Of a stretch of DNA of 7,906 nucleotides, positions 1-6,711 are shown in pieces; position 1 is the first letter of the stretch, and the number at the start of each line of letters is the position of its first letter. Source of the DNA: Actinobacteria bacterium UBA5182 (GTDB lineage: Bacteria; Actinomycetota; UBA4738); assembly GCA_002413185.1 (NCBI GenBank), contig DHWM01000007.1:23485-31390 (forward strand), written 5' to 3'. Under the pieces are notes generated by a model. It searched no databases, was not told the origin of the DNA, and saw nothing but the letters and a program-made list of their open reading frames with translations. The position numbers and the translations under genes are program-made.

Positions 1-1533
1 GCCGGGATCGTCCAGGACGCCCGGGCCCGCCACGAGGGCGCCTCGTTCGACACCGACGTCTTCTTGGTGGATCAAGGGGTCCTCCCCGTCGAAACCGCCG
101 TCGCCGCCCAGGTCGTGGTGACACGGTTCGAGCCCGAGGTGTTCGTCCCTCCCCTCCCGGGACTCCCCGCCTTCCGGGCCCGGGGGAAGGACCGCGACGA
201 GGCCCTGTACTTCGATCAGATGGAGCGGCGGATCCCCGCCGGGTTGTCCCGAGACGGCGAGCCGGTGTTCCTGGACCTCGACTTCCTGGACGGCTCCCGG
301 GGCGCCCACGTCAACATCTCGGGGGTGTCGGGCGTCGCCACGAAGACCACCTATGCGCTGTTCTTGCTGTACGCCCTGTTCCACTCGAGGGTCCTGGGCG
401 GCTCGGGGACCAACACCAAGGCGATCGTGTTCAACGTCAAGGGCGAGGACCTGATGTGGCTGGACATGCCGAATGCCCGACTCTCCGCAACCGGCAAGGA
501 GGACTACGATCGGCTGGCCCTTCCCGCCGGCCCCTTCGAGTCGGTCGGCCTGTGGGCGCCGGTTCGGCCCCTCCCCGTGGGCCAGGCCATCCCCCAGGTG
601 GAGAGCCGGTCCGAGGGAGTCACCGCCTACTACTGGACGGTCCGGGAGTTCGTCCGGGAGAAGTACCTGCGGTTCCTGTTCGCCGAAGCCGAAGACGAGC
701 GCTCCCAGATCGCTGATCTGGTTGCCCGGGTGGAGTCCTACCTCGACCGGGAATGCGAGGACGACCCGGACCACGACGCCACCGTCGTCTTCGGCGGCTA
801 CCCGGTGAGGGACTTCGCCGCCCTGTGCCAGCTCATCACGGAGAACGTGGAGGACGAACGCTCACCGTGGCGGGGCCGGCTCTCCGACGCCACCGTGGCG
901 GCGTTCATCCGCCGGCTGGAGGCCGGGCGGTTCCGGGTGGGCCACCTCATCTGGGGCCGGGAGGCCGAAAACGCCCAGGACCACCGGATCGATTGGGAGG
1001 CCAACCAGGTCACCGTGGTGGACATCCACACGCTGCACGATCGGGCCAAGCGGTTCGTCACCGGCGTGGTGATCAAACGCCTGTTCGAGCACAAGGAGCG
1101 GATGGGACGGCGGGAGCCCCTGCACTTCCTGGTCCTCGACGAGCTGAACCGCTACGCGCCCCGGGAGGGGTGGTCCCCGATCAAGGAGGTCCTGCTGGAC
1201 GTGGCCGAGCGGGGCCGCTCCCTGGGCATGATCCTGATCGGCGCGCAGCAGACGGCCAGCGAGGTGGAGCGGCGGATCATCGCCAATTCAGCGTTCCGCG
1301 TGGTGGGGCGCCTCGACACCGCGGAGGCCCAGCGCAGCGAATACGGGTTCCTTCCTGCGGTCACCAGGGCCCGCGCGTCGATCCTGAAGCCCGGCTCGAT
1401 GATCCTGCAGCAGCCTCACGTACCGATCCCCATCCAGATCCGGTTCCCCTTCCCTTCCTGGGCGACCAGGTCCGAAGAGGCTGCGGACACCGGGTCCGGC
1501 GGCACCGCGTTCGAGGCCTTCGAACGCGACTGA
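1..1533 (+). CDS. HerA/DUF87-like P-loop ATPase (DNA translocase), 5'-truncated by window
   Basis: The frame is open from base 1, so the true start lies upstream. The TTG at 64 is only the first start-like codon inside the window. The visible 510 codons begin in a beta-rich segment resembling the HAS-barrel region of HerA-type proteins, ending near the PEVFVPP stretch. Counting codons from base 1, the phosphate-binding loop is GVSGVATKT (codons 108-116, lysine 115). It is one residue longer than the usual G-x-x-G-x-G-K-T/S. Walker B is LHFLVLDELNRY, with Asp380-Glu381. A sensor-like GAQQTASEVERRI follows from codon 414, and its arginine pair 424-425 is a candidate arginine finger. The HerA family forms hexameric DNA pumps that work with nucleases such as NurA and Mre11-Rad50 in end resection. 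Family assignment is firm; the role here is inferred from the family and from the SbcD/Mre11 gene about 5.3 kb downstream on the same strand. Confidence 0.88.
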   Translation, partial: AGIVQDARARHEGASFDTDVFLVDQGVLPVETAVAAQVVVTRFEPEVFVPPLPGLPAFRARGKDRDEALYFDQMERRIPAGLSRDGEPVFLDLDFLDGSRGAHVNISGVSGVATKTTYALFLLYALFHSRVLGGSGTNTKAIVFNVKGEDLMWLDMPNARLSATGKEDYDRLALPAGPFESVGLWAPVRPLPVGQAIPQVESRSEGVTAYYWTVREFVREKYLRFLFAEAEDERSQIADLVARVESYLDRECEDDPDHDATVVFGGYPVRDFAALCQLITENVEDERSPWRGRLSDATVAAFIRRLEAGRFRVGHLIWGREAENAQDHRIDWEANQVTVVDIHTLHDRAKRFVTGVVIKRLFEHKERMGRREPLHFLVLDELNRYAPREGWSPIKEVLLDVAERGRSLGMILIGAQQTASEVERRIIANSAFRVVGRLDTAEAQRSEYGFLPAVTRARASILKPGSMILQQPHVPIPIQIRFPFPSWATRSEEAADTGSGGTAFEAFERD

Positions 1534-1541
1534 TCGAGGCT

Positions 1542-1574
1542 GGCTGGCCGTCCGCGCCGGCTCAGCGGCCAGCC
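1542..1574. terminator. Candidate bidirectional stem-loop between convergent genes
   Basis: GGCTGGCC (1542-1549) is perfectly complementary to GGCCAGCC (1567-1574), giving an 8-bp GC stem with a 17-nt loop. It starts 9 bases after the ATPase stop codon. The loop contains the amidohydrolase stop codon (1562-1564, minus strand). There is no U-tract on either strand, so this would be an I-shaped actinobacterial-type terminator if it works at all. Confidence 0.4.
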
Positions 1575-2847
1575 GCGGGGCCGTCGCCAAGGAGTCCGTC
1601 CGTGTCCTTGTAGACGTGCCCGTCCTTCACCACGACCACCACGTTCTCGGGATCGGACAGCACCGTGATGTCCTCCAGTGGATCTCCCTTGGCGATCACG
1701 ATGTCAGCTCGTTTGCCCGCCCCCAGCGTCCCCACCTCGTCCGATAGGTCCAGCAGGTCGGCGGCGTTGCTGGTCCCGGCGACGATCGCCTGCATGGGCG
1801 TCATGCCGAATTCAACCAGCCGGGGCCAGCTCGAGCAGGTTGTGGCCGTGCCGGGCGATTCCGGCGTCGGTCCCCATGGCCACCTTGACGCCCGCCTCGA
1901 TCGCCGGCGGGATGCGCTCGCGGGCGATCGCCATCCACTGGAGCTTCTTCTCATAGGCGTACGGCGGCGCCTTGTCCTTGTCGGGCTTGGTGGTGGCCGT
2001 GGCCAGCGTGGGAACCAGGTAGGTGCCCTTCTGGATCATGAGCTCCACGGTGGCGAGATCGATCTGGTACCCATGCTCCACGCTGGCCACGCCGGCCCGG
2101 ACCGCGTTGGCGATGCCGTCGCGGCCCTGGGCGTGCGTGGCCACCTTCTTCCGACCATGTCGCCGGGCCTCCTCGACCACGGCACGGGTCTCGGCCTCGG
2201 ACAACCCTTCGTGGTCGGGCTGGTCGCGAGGGCTCCACACGCCGCCCGTGGAGGCGATCTTGATCACATCGGCTCCCGCCCGGAGCAGCCGCCGCGTCAT
2301 CTTTCGGCACTCCTCCTCGCCGTCCGCGACGGCGCTCACCATCAGGGGTTCGATCTGTGGAGCGATGTCGAGGCCGCTCGCGAAGCTCTGGTCACCGTGC
2401 CCGCCGGTGATACCGATCAGGCTGATGGCGATCTGCATCCGAGGGCCCTCGATCAACCCGTCCTCGATGGCCATCTTCAAGCCGATGTCCGCCCCGCCGA
2501 GGTCACGAACCGTGGTCACCCCGCCGGCCAGGGTCGACCGCAGGATCTCGATCGACTGCAGCGTCCGGTACGTCCGGGGGAGCGTGGCCCGCTGCAGGAA
2601 GTCGACGCCCCCTTCTCCTGGGATCGTCACGTGCACATGGCAGTCGATGAAGCCGGGGAGGATGGCCGCGCCTCGAACGTCGACCCGCCGGACCTCGGGA
2701 GGGACCCGGCAGCTGAGCCCGGGAGCCGGCCCAGGCGATGGTGCCGTCGGAGTCCACCAGGACGGCGCCGTCGGGGACGGCAGCGCCTCCTGTACCGTCG
2801 ATCAGCAATCCGTTCTCGTACAGGTCGGTCGGGCTGGCGGCGCTCAC
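1562..2847 (-). pseudogene. Metal-dependent amidohydrolase (imidazolonepropionase/prolidase-like), two frameshifts
   Basis: Translation from a GTG at 2847 gives MSAASPTDLYENGLLIDGTG, a typical amidohydrolase N-terminus. One extra base in the C-run at 2697-2699 (TCC-C-GAG on the coding strand) and another in the run at 1822-1825 (GCC-C-CGG) break the frame. Removing both restores one 427-residue protein of normal family length. In repaired numbering the metal-site residues are all present: His70 and His72 (FIDCHVHV), Lys196 (ADVIKIAST, the likely carboxylated bridging lysine), His238 (VATHAQG), His258 (SVEHGYQ) and Asp327 (AMGTDAG). The C-terminus carries the usual GAGKRADIVI strand. The family is the cytosolic amidohydrolases that include Xaa-Pro and Xaa-Arg/Lys dipeptidases; the substrate cannot be read from sequence. 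As written the gene cannot make a full protein. Because every motif survives, sequencing error or very recent inactivation are both possible. Only a weak purine-rich stretch (GAGGGAAAGAAG) precedes the GTG. Confidence 0.8.
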
Positions 2848-2901
2848 ATGGTCTTCTTTCCCTCGCCGGGGGGGCGATCATGCCTGCGAGAGTCTCCCAT
2901 C

Positions 2902-2936
2902 ACGGGTGGACCGGCGGAGATGGCCGATCCACCCGT
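2902..2936. terminator. Strong stem-loop downstream of the small secreted-protein gene
   Basis: ACGGGTGGA (2902-2910) and TCCACCCGT (2928-2936) form a perfect 9-bp stem. After one C/A mismatch, CGGC (2912-2915) pairs with GCCG (2923-2926), leaving a 7-nt loop. On the minus strand it begins 24 bases after the stop codon of the 91-residue gene and ends 54 bases before the amidohydrolase start, which fits a terminator or an attenuator between the two. No U-tract follows on the minus strand. Confidence 0.6.
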
Positions 2937-2960
2937 TCCCCTTCGGACGCGAACGTGGCT

Positions 2961-3236
2961 CTAGGGAACCGTCGGGAGCTGACCAGCGTCCTCCTGCGCT
3001 TCTCTGGCCGCGCTCTCCGACGCCTCGTGCGCCGCGTTCTCGTTGGGCTTGAACACGCCGCTCCTGGTGCCGCCGCTCCCCGTGCCGGTGGAGCTGCCGT
3101 TCGACACCGAGGGCGTGGTGGTCGTGGTCGCGGCGGTGCTCGCGCCCGCGCTGAACAGGGTGGCGCCGATGGCTCCGCCCGTGACCATCGACCCGGCCAC
3201 CAGTGCCGCGACGACCCATCTTCGGGTGACGTTCAT
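2961..3236 (-). CDS. Small secreted or membrane-anchored protein of unknown function
   Basis: This 91-residue protein starts at ATG 3236, fixed by a perfect Shine-Dalgarno sequence 9 bases upstream. Residues 1-6 are basic (MNVTRR) and 7-30 are a hydrophobic, Ala/Gly-rich segment suitable as a signal peptide or a single membrane anchor. Residues 31-59 are a low-complexity Ala/Thr/Ser/Gly linker. The C-terminus is charged and regularly spaced, with NENAAHEASESAAREAQEDAG giving a likely helix of alternating small and acidic residues. No lipobox cysteine is present, and there is no cysteine at all. It probably acts at or outside the membrane. I do not recognise a named domain. The charged tail resembles short peptides I associate with actinobacterial secreted hypotheticals, but this is recall, not a search. 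It is transcribed divergently from the kinase-lyase gene and separated by a stem-loop from the amidohydrolase behind it. Confidence 0.72.
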   Translation of the reverse strand: MNVTRRWVVAALVAGSMVTGGAIGATLFSAGASTAATTTTTPSVSNGSSTGTGSGGTRSGVFKPNENAAHEASESAAREAQEDAGQLPTVP

Positions 3237-3240
3237 CCGA

Positions 3241-3250
3241 AATCACCTCC
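3241..3250 (-). promoter_or_regulatory. Near-perfect Shine-Dalgarno site of the small secreted-protein gene
   Basis: The minus strand reads AAGGAGGTGATT-TCGG-ATG. GGAGGTGATT (3250-3241) is complementary to the whole anti-Shine-Dalgarno tail of bacterial 16S rRNA, with the GGAGG core 9 bases from the start codon. This fixes the start at 3236 and predicts strong translation. Confidence 0.85.
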
Positions 3251-3265
3251 CTTCCCTTCGTTCGA

Positions 3266-3282
3266 GCTCCCATCCCGGGAGC
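3266..3282. promoter_or_regulatory. Inverted repeat in the divergent intergenic region
   Basis: GCTCCC (3266-3271) and GGGAGC (3277-3282) form a 6-bp stem with a 5-nt loop, 30 bases upstream of the small secreted-protein start. It could be a 5' leader hairpin of that gene or an operator in the 151-bp region shared with the kinase-lyase gene. Such short GC repeats arise easily by chance at this base composition. Confidence 0.25.
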
Positions 3283-3372
3283 GAGAGGCAGTTTGGGGCC
3301 CCGACGTGGGAGGAGGCTGGGGAGACCCTCAGAGGTTCCGAGGAAGGGACGGGCGGCGGCCCCGGGCCACGG

Positions 3373-3378
3373 TACGCT
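3373..3378 (+). promoter_or_regulatory. Candidate -10 element of the kinase-lyase fusion gene
   Basis: TACGCT fits the TANNNT -10 pattern and ends 9 bases before the ATG at 3388. No Shine-Dalgarno sequence lies in that gap and no -35 box is convincing. The arrangement suggests a leaderless or near-leaderless transcript, as is common in actinobacteria. Confidence 0.35.
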
Positions 3379-3387
3379 CAGCGTTCG

Positions 3388-5757
3388 ATGAAGACGAAAG
3401 TCGGGACGAGAGATGGGGACCCGGGGGATCCGCTCAGCGTGCCGCCCCCGGCATTCACGTCGGATCAAGCCGAAGGCATCGCCGAGAGGATCTTCGGTAT
3501 CGCGGGCAGGGCCACTCCTCTGGCCAGCGAGCGCGACCAGAACTTCCGGCTGGACGACGAGGCTCGTGACCGGTCGTTTGTGCTGAAGATCTCGAACCCG
3601 GCGGACGACGCCTCGGTCATCGGGATGCAGACGGAGGCGATCATCCACGTGGCCCGGCAAGACCGCTCGCTTCCGGTCATGCGGGTGGTGCCCACGCAGG
3701 ACGGTTCGAACTGGGCGAACGTCGAAGACCGGGACGGACGAGCCTCGCTGGTCCGCCTGTTCACCTTCCTTCCCGGGCGCAACCCCGAGACGACGGACCT
3801 GGACGAAGAGGCCCTTCGCCGGTGGGGGACGGTGGTGGCAAGGCTGGGCCGGGCCCTGCGCGGGTTCCACCACCCGGCCGCCGGCTACCACATCCTGTGG
3901 GACATCAAGCGGGCGCAGGAGCTGCGTCCGCTGCTGCGATACGTCCGGGACGGGAAACGCCGGGCGCTCGTCCAGCGGGTGCTGGACCGTTTCGACGCCA
4001 CCGTCGGCCCGGCCCTGGGCGGGCTCCGAGCCCAGGTCATCCACAACGACATGAGCCTCGACAACGTCCTGATCGACGAATCAGGGCATGTCACCGGCAT
4101 CACCGACTTCGGAGACATGACCCACACCGCGCTGGTGTGCGACCTGGCCGTCGCACTGGCGGACGTCCTGGACGGGCGCCCGGACGCCCTCGAGGTGGCG
4201 GAGGCGATGATCGCCGGATACGAGTCGGTCACGCCGCTCGAGGACCAGGAGGCCGCTGTTCTGGGCGACCTCGTGGTCACCCGGACGGCCATCGCCATCG
4301 TCATCTCGGCGTGGCGCCTCCACCTGTACCCGGAGAACGCGGGCTACGTCTCCACCTTCGGCGTCGGCTCCTGGCGGCTCCTGCAGCTGCTTGACGCTGC
4401 CGGTCTCGACGAGGCGAGCCGGCGGTTCCGACAGGCGTGCGGACGGGTGACTCTACCCTATCGCTCGGCGCCGACCGGAGAGCTGTCGGCCCGGAGGGCG
4501 AAGGTCATCTCGCCAGCCCTGTCGCCGTTGTCCTACGCCCGGCCCCTCCACCTGGTGCGGGGCGAGGGCGTGTGGGTGTTCGATCCCGAAGGGCACAGCT
4601 ACCTGGACGCGTACAACAACGTCCCCGCGGTCGGGCACGCCCATCCACGGGTGGCGGAGGCTATCGCCTCGCAGGTCCGCACGCTCAACACCAATACCCG
4701 ATATCTGCACGAGGCGGTGGTCCAACTGGCCGAACGCCTCGTCGCCACGATGCCGGAGACACTGGACTCGGTGTTGTTCGTAAACACCGGCAGCGAGGCG
4801 AACGACCTGGCCTGGCGGATGGCCACCATGGCCACGGACCGGGGCGGAGCCATCGTCTCGGAGTTCGCGTACCACGGGGTGACCGGCGTGACCGCCGACC
4901 TCTCACCGGAGGAATGGCCGCAGGGCTACCGGCCCTCGCACGTGGAGCTGGTGCCGGCCCCAGATGGCTATCGAGGGCGGTACCGTTCGGATGAGCCGCA
5001 ATGGGCCGAACGATTCGGAGAACTGGCCGGCGTCGCAGCGGATGCGCTGAGCCAGCGGGGAATGCCGGTGGCCGCGATGTTCGTCGACCCCGCTTTCACC
5101 AGCGACGGGATCCTGTGCCCGCCGCCGGGCTACCTGCCGGAGGCCGCTCGGGCCGTCCGCGACGCCGGCGGGCTCCTGGTCGCGGACGAGGTGCAGGCCG
5201 GGCACGGCCGGTACGGCGACCACCTGTGGAGCTTCCAGGCCTCTGGGATCGTTCCCGACATCGTGACGATGGGCAAGCCGATGGGAAACGGCCACCCGGT
5301 GGCCGCCGTTGTGGTTCGGTCCGATGTCGCCGAACGAGCGGCCGCCCGGACCGACGTGTTCAGCACCTTCGGGGGCAACCCCGTGGCCTGCGCGGCGGCG
5401 CTCGCCGTGCTGGACGTGATCGAAGACGAAGGCCTTCAGGCCAGCGCCGCCGAGGTCGGCCGCTATCTGCGGACGCGGCTGGCTGGACTCATGGACCGGC
5501 ACTCCTTCATCGGCCACATTCGAGGAAAGGGACTCATGATCGGGGTGGAGCTGGTCCGCGACCGATCGACCCGCGAGCCCGCGCCCGTCCAAGCGGGTGC
5601 GGTGGTGAACGCTATGCGAGAACGTGGGGTGCTGATCGGCGCGACCGGGCCGTCCGAGAACGTCCTCAAGATCCGGCCTCCTCTGGTGTTCGCCAGGGAG
5701 CACGCGGACCTCCTGGTGAGCACGCTGGACGAGGTGCTGTCCTCGGTGAGCGGCTGA
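3388..5757 (+). CDS. Kinase-lyase fusion: hydroxylysine-kinase-like APH domain + class-III aminotransferase-fold phospholyase
   Basis: The 789-residue protein has two enzymes in tandem. Residues about 20-330 are an APH/choline-kinase fold: DQNF (50-53), ATP-binding Lys67 in VLKISN, RLFTFLPGR, FHHP, catalytic loop VIHNDMSLDN (His219, Asp221, Asn226) and ITDFGDM (metal-binding Asp240). LPGR, FHHP, DFGDM, AGYESVTPL and LYPEN recall human hydroxylysine kinase (HYKK/AGPHD1). Residues about 375-789 are a class-III aminotransferase fold: NNVPAVGHAHP, PLP-phosphate site NTGSEAND (466-473), YHG (495-497), DEVQ (Asp600) and the Schiff-base lysine Lys630 in GKPMGNGHP, the form seen in the AGXT2L/PHYKPL phospholyases. 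The inferred reaction is phosphorylation of a hydroxyamine (5-hydroxylysine or an ethanolamine-like compound), then PLP-dependent loss of phosphate and ammonia. Known bacterial fusions often carry a peptidase M23 domain between the parts; it is absent here, with only a linker of about 45 residues. ATG 3388 is preferred because the frame upstream lacks family similarity and overlaps the opposing gene; start choice is moderate, function class strong. Confidence 0.9.
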   Translation: MKTKVGTRDGDPGDPLSVPPPAFTSDQAEGIAERIFGIAGRATPLASERDQNFRLDDEARDRSFVLKISNPADDASVIGMQTEAIIHVARQDRSLPVMRVVPTQDGSNWANVEDRDGRASLVRLFTFLPGRNPETTDLDEEALRRWGTVVARLGRALRGFHHPAAGYHILWDIKRAQELRPLLRYVRDGKRRALVQRVLDRFDATVGPALGGLRAQVIHNDMSLDNVLIDESGHVTGITDFGDMTHTALVCDLAVALADVLDGRPDALEVAEAMIAGYESVTPLEDQEAAVLGDLVVTRTAIAIVISAWRLHLYPENAGYVSTFGVGSWRLLQLLDAAGLDEASRRFRQACGRVTLPYRSAPTGELSARRAKVISPALSPLSYARPLHLVRGEGVWVFDPEGHSYLDAYNNVPAVGHAHPRVAEAIASQVRTLNTNTRYLHEAVVQLAERLVATMPETLDSVLFVNTGSEANDLAWRMATMATDRGGAIVSEFAYHGVTGVTADLSPEEWPQGYRPSHVELVPAPDGYRGRYRSDEPQWAERFGELAGVAADALSQRGMPVAAMFVDPAFTSDGILCPPPGYLPEAARAVRDAGGLLVADEVQAGHGRYGDHLWSFQASGIVPDIVTMGKPMGNGHPVAAVVVRSDVAERAAARTDVFSTFGGNPVACAAALAVLDVIEDEGLQASAAEVGRYLRTRLAGLMDRHSFIGHIRGKGLMIGVELVRDRSTREPAPVQAGAVVNAMRERGVLIGATGPSENVLKIRPPLVFAREHADLLVSTLDEVLSSVSG

Positions 5758-5785
5758 CGGCCGGCTCTCGGACGGCCGCCGTCAC
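5746..5785. terminator. Imperfect stem-loop spanning the stop codon of the fusion gene
   Basis: GTGA-g-CGGC (5746-5754) pairs with GCCGTCAC (5778-5785) with one bulged G. After the bulged TGA stop codon, GGCC (5759-5762) pairs with GGCC (5774-5777) around an 11-nt loop. It lies between two converging reading frames (the fusion gene and the ABC-2 remnant). There is no U-tract, so termination is only inferred. Confidence 0.35.
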
Positions 5786-5810
5786 GGGGTGGCTGCTCCG
5801 CCGGGCCCGA

Positions 5811-6092
5811 TCACGCCGCGTCGACGCGATCGCCGGCACGCTGGCGACACTGTCCTCCGACGACGTCCCGGTTCTCCACCGTGGCCAGGAGGTTTCGCAT
5901 CCCGAGGTCGTGCCCGATCTCCTCGAAGGCCCACCGAACGGGAATCACGGTGCTGATGGCGGCTCCGGTCCCCGCCATCACGTGGACCCGGCAGAGGGTC
6001 GCCCCCGAGAACAGCACCGCTGGGAAGCACACCATGGAGAGCACGAGCGTCGCCTGTGAGGCGTTGTTCACCGCCCACCTTTGACGGTCCTG
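5811..6092 (-). pseudogene. Remnant of an ABC-2 type transporter permease (C-terminal fragment)
   Basis: The minus strand is open from just after a TAA (6093-6095) to a TGA at 5811-5813. The segment starting at 6071 reads as hydrophobic membrane sequence: NNASQATLVL, MVCFPAVLFSGATL, then GAAISTVIPVRWAFEEIGHD. The FPAVLFSGA and PVRWAFE patterns recall the last membrane segments and the periplasmic/cytoplasmic end of ABC-2 or ABCG-like permeases, which are normally several hundred residues long. Everything N-terminal is missing: upstream of the NNASQAT stretch the sequence loses any membrane character and meets a stop in this frame and in the neighbouring ones. There is no convincing ribosome binding site. 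It is best read as a deletion remnant. A short standalone membrane protein starting at GTG 6071 (86 residues) is the less likely alternative. Confidence 0.55.
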
Positions 6093-6246
6093 TTAAGGCC
6101 CTCGGCTTGGATGTGCACGCCCACGTGTTCGTCTCCCCCCGAATGCTTCGACGCGACGACTCGACACGCTACGGCAGCCGGACGACGCTTGCCGTGGCCG
6201 TCACGGCTTCAGGCTGGTCCGGCACCTCGTAGCTCGGCGCGGGCTG
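6093..6246. other. Non-coding or decayed stretch, nothing recognised
   Basis: These 154 bases lie between the repaired end of the PPOX gene and the ABC-2 remnant. All frames carry only short open stretches without recognisable similarity. No tRNA-like cloverleaf, direct repeat or clear promoter was seen. Together with the remnant it makes the 489-base region 5758-6246 free of any intact gene, consistent with old deletion or gene decay. Confidence 0.5.
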
Positions 6247-6674
6247 CTACCCCACGGAGCGGGCGTTCACCTGAAAGCCCTCGCCTCCGGCGGCCTGCTC
6301 CTCCAATCCCCAGGCCACGATCCGAAGGGGTCGGACTCTGAAGAACTGCGGGGCGAAGTTCGGAACCTCGGGTTGGCCTCCTCGCCGCCTGTCTCGTGGA
6401 GCTCGGCCGTGCCTCGGATCTCGAGGGCGCGGGCCCGCCGAGGGTTGGACAGGGCCTCATCGACGAGCAGCGCGACCCTGGGGTTGCGCCGGGCGTCGCG
6501 CCACTTCTTCGTCCCGCCGAAGAAGAGGCCGCCCACGTCGATGGTGTCTTCGACCTCGTTGTGGAAGAACGTTACCGGCGTGATGTGAGGCTGCCCGTCG
6601 GAGCCCACGGTGGCGATGCGCCCGAGGGTCTGCTCGCGCAGGTACGCCACCTCCGCCTCGGCAAAGACGCTCAT
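6247..6674 (-). CDS. PPOX-family (F420/flavin split-barrel) oxidoreductase, frameshifted near C-terminus
   Basis: ATG 6674 is fixed by AGGAGG six bases upstream. Residues 1-102 match the PPOX split-barrel pattern: SVFAEAEVAYLREQTLGRIATV, GQPHITPVTF, TIDVGG, KKWRDARRNPRVALLVD and ALEIRGTAEL. As written the frame then runs into unrelated sequence and stops at 6267, giving 136 residues. Restoring one missing base in the GGG run at 6370-6372 continues as EVPNFAPQFFRVRPLRIVAW and ends ARSVG with a TAG at 6247-6249. This gives 142 residues, the usual length, and the family's normal end. The opening and overall pattern recall the MSMEG_5819/OxyR-type PPOX enzymes, several of which use F420H2; cofactor and substrate are not decided by sequence. 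These are small cytosolic dimers. The gene is divergent from sbcD across 154 bp. Whether the frameshift is real or a base-calling error is open. Confidence 0.8.
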
Positions 6675-6680
6675 GCTCGA

Positions 6681-6686
6681 CCTCCT
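6681..6686 (-). promoter_or_regulatory. Shine-Dalgarno site of the PPOX gene
   Basis: The minus strand reads AGGAGG followed by TCGAGC and ATG, an optimal core with 6-base spacing. It decides the start at 6674 against the longer open frame that continues upstream without a better start. Confidence 0.82.
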
Positions 6687-6711
6687 GTTCGTTCCGGCCT
6701 GCCTCTGCATG

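Noticed and set aside
1820..2700. Programmed ribosomal frameshifting in the amidohydrolase
   Set aside because: No slippery heptamer followed by a stimulatory structure was seen, the family is not known for it, and two same-direction events would be needed. Error or mutation is simpler.
3043..3387. N-terminal extension of the fusion gene by 115 codons
   Set aside because: The extension is antisense to the small secreted-protein gene, runs through its ribosome binding site, and has no similarity to the APH family. The ATG at 3388 gives a sensible N-terminus.
1665..3569. 634-codon plus-strand open frame
   Set aside because: It lies opposite the amidohydrolase and small secreted gene, has Arg/Pro/Gly-rich nonsense composition and no motifs. 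It is a high-GC shadow frame.
2878..4044. 388-codon minus-strand open frame
   Set aside because: It is antisense to the kinase domain and has arginine-rich, motif-free sequence; a shadow of the true gene.
6093..6135. Short minus-strand peptide starting at GTG near 6123
   Set aside because: It is about 18 codons, has no recognisable similarity, and ends just before the ABC-2 remnant; not distinguishable from chance.
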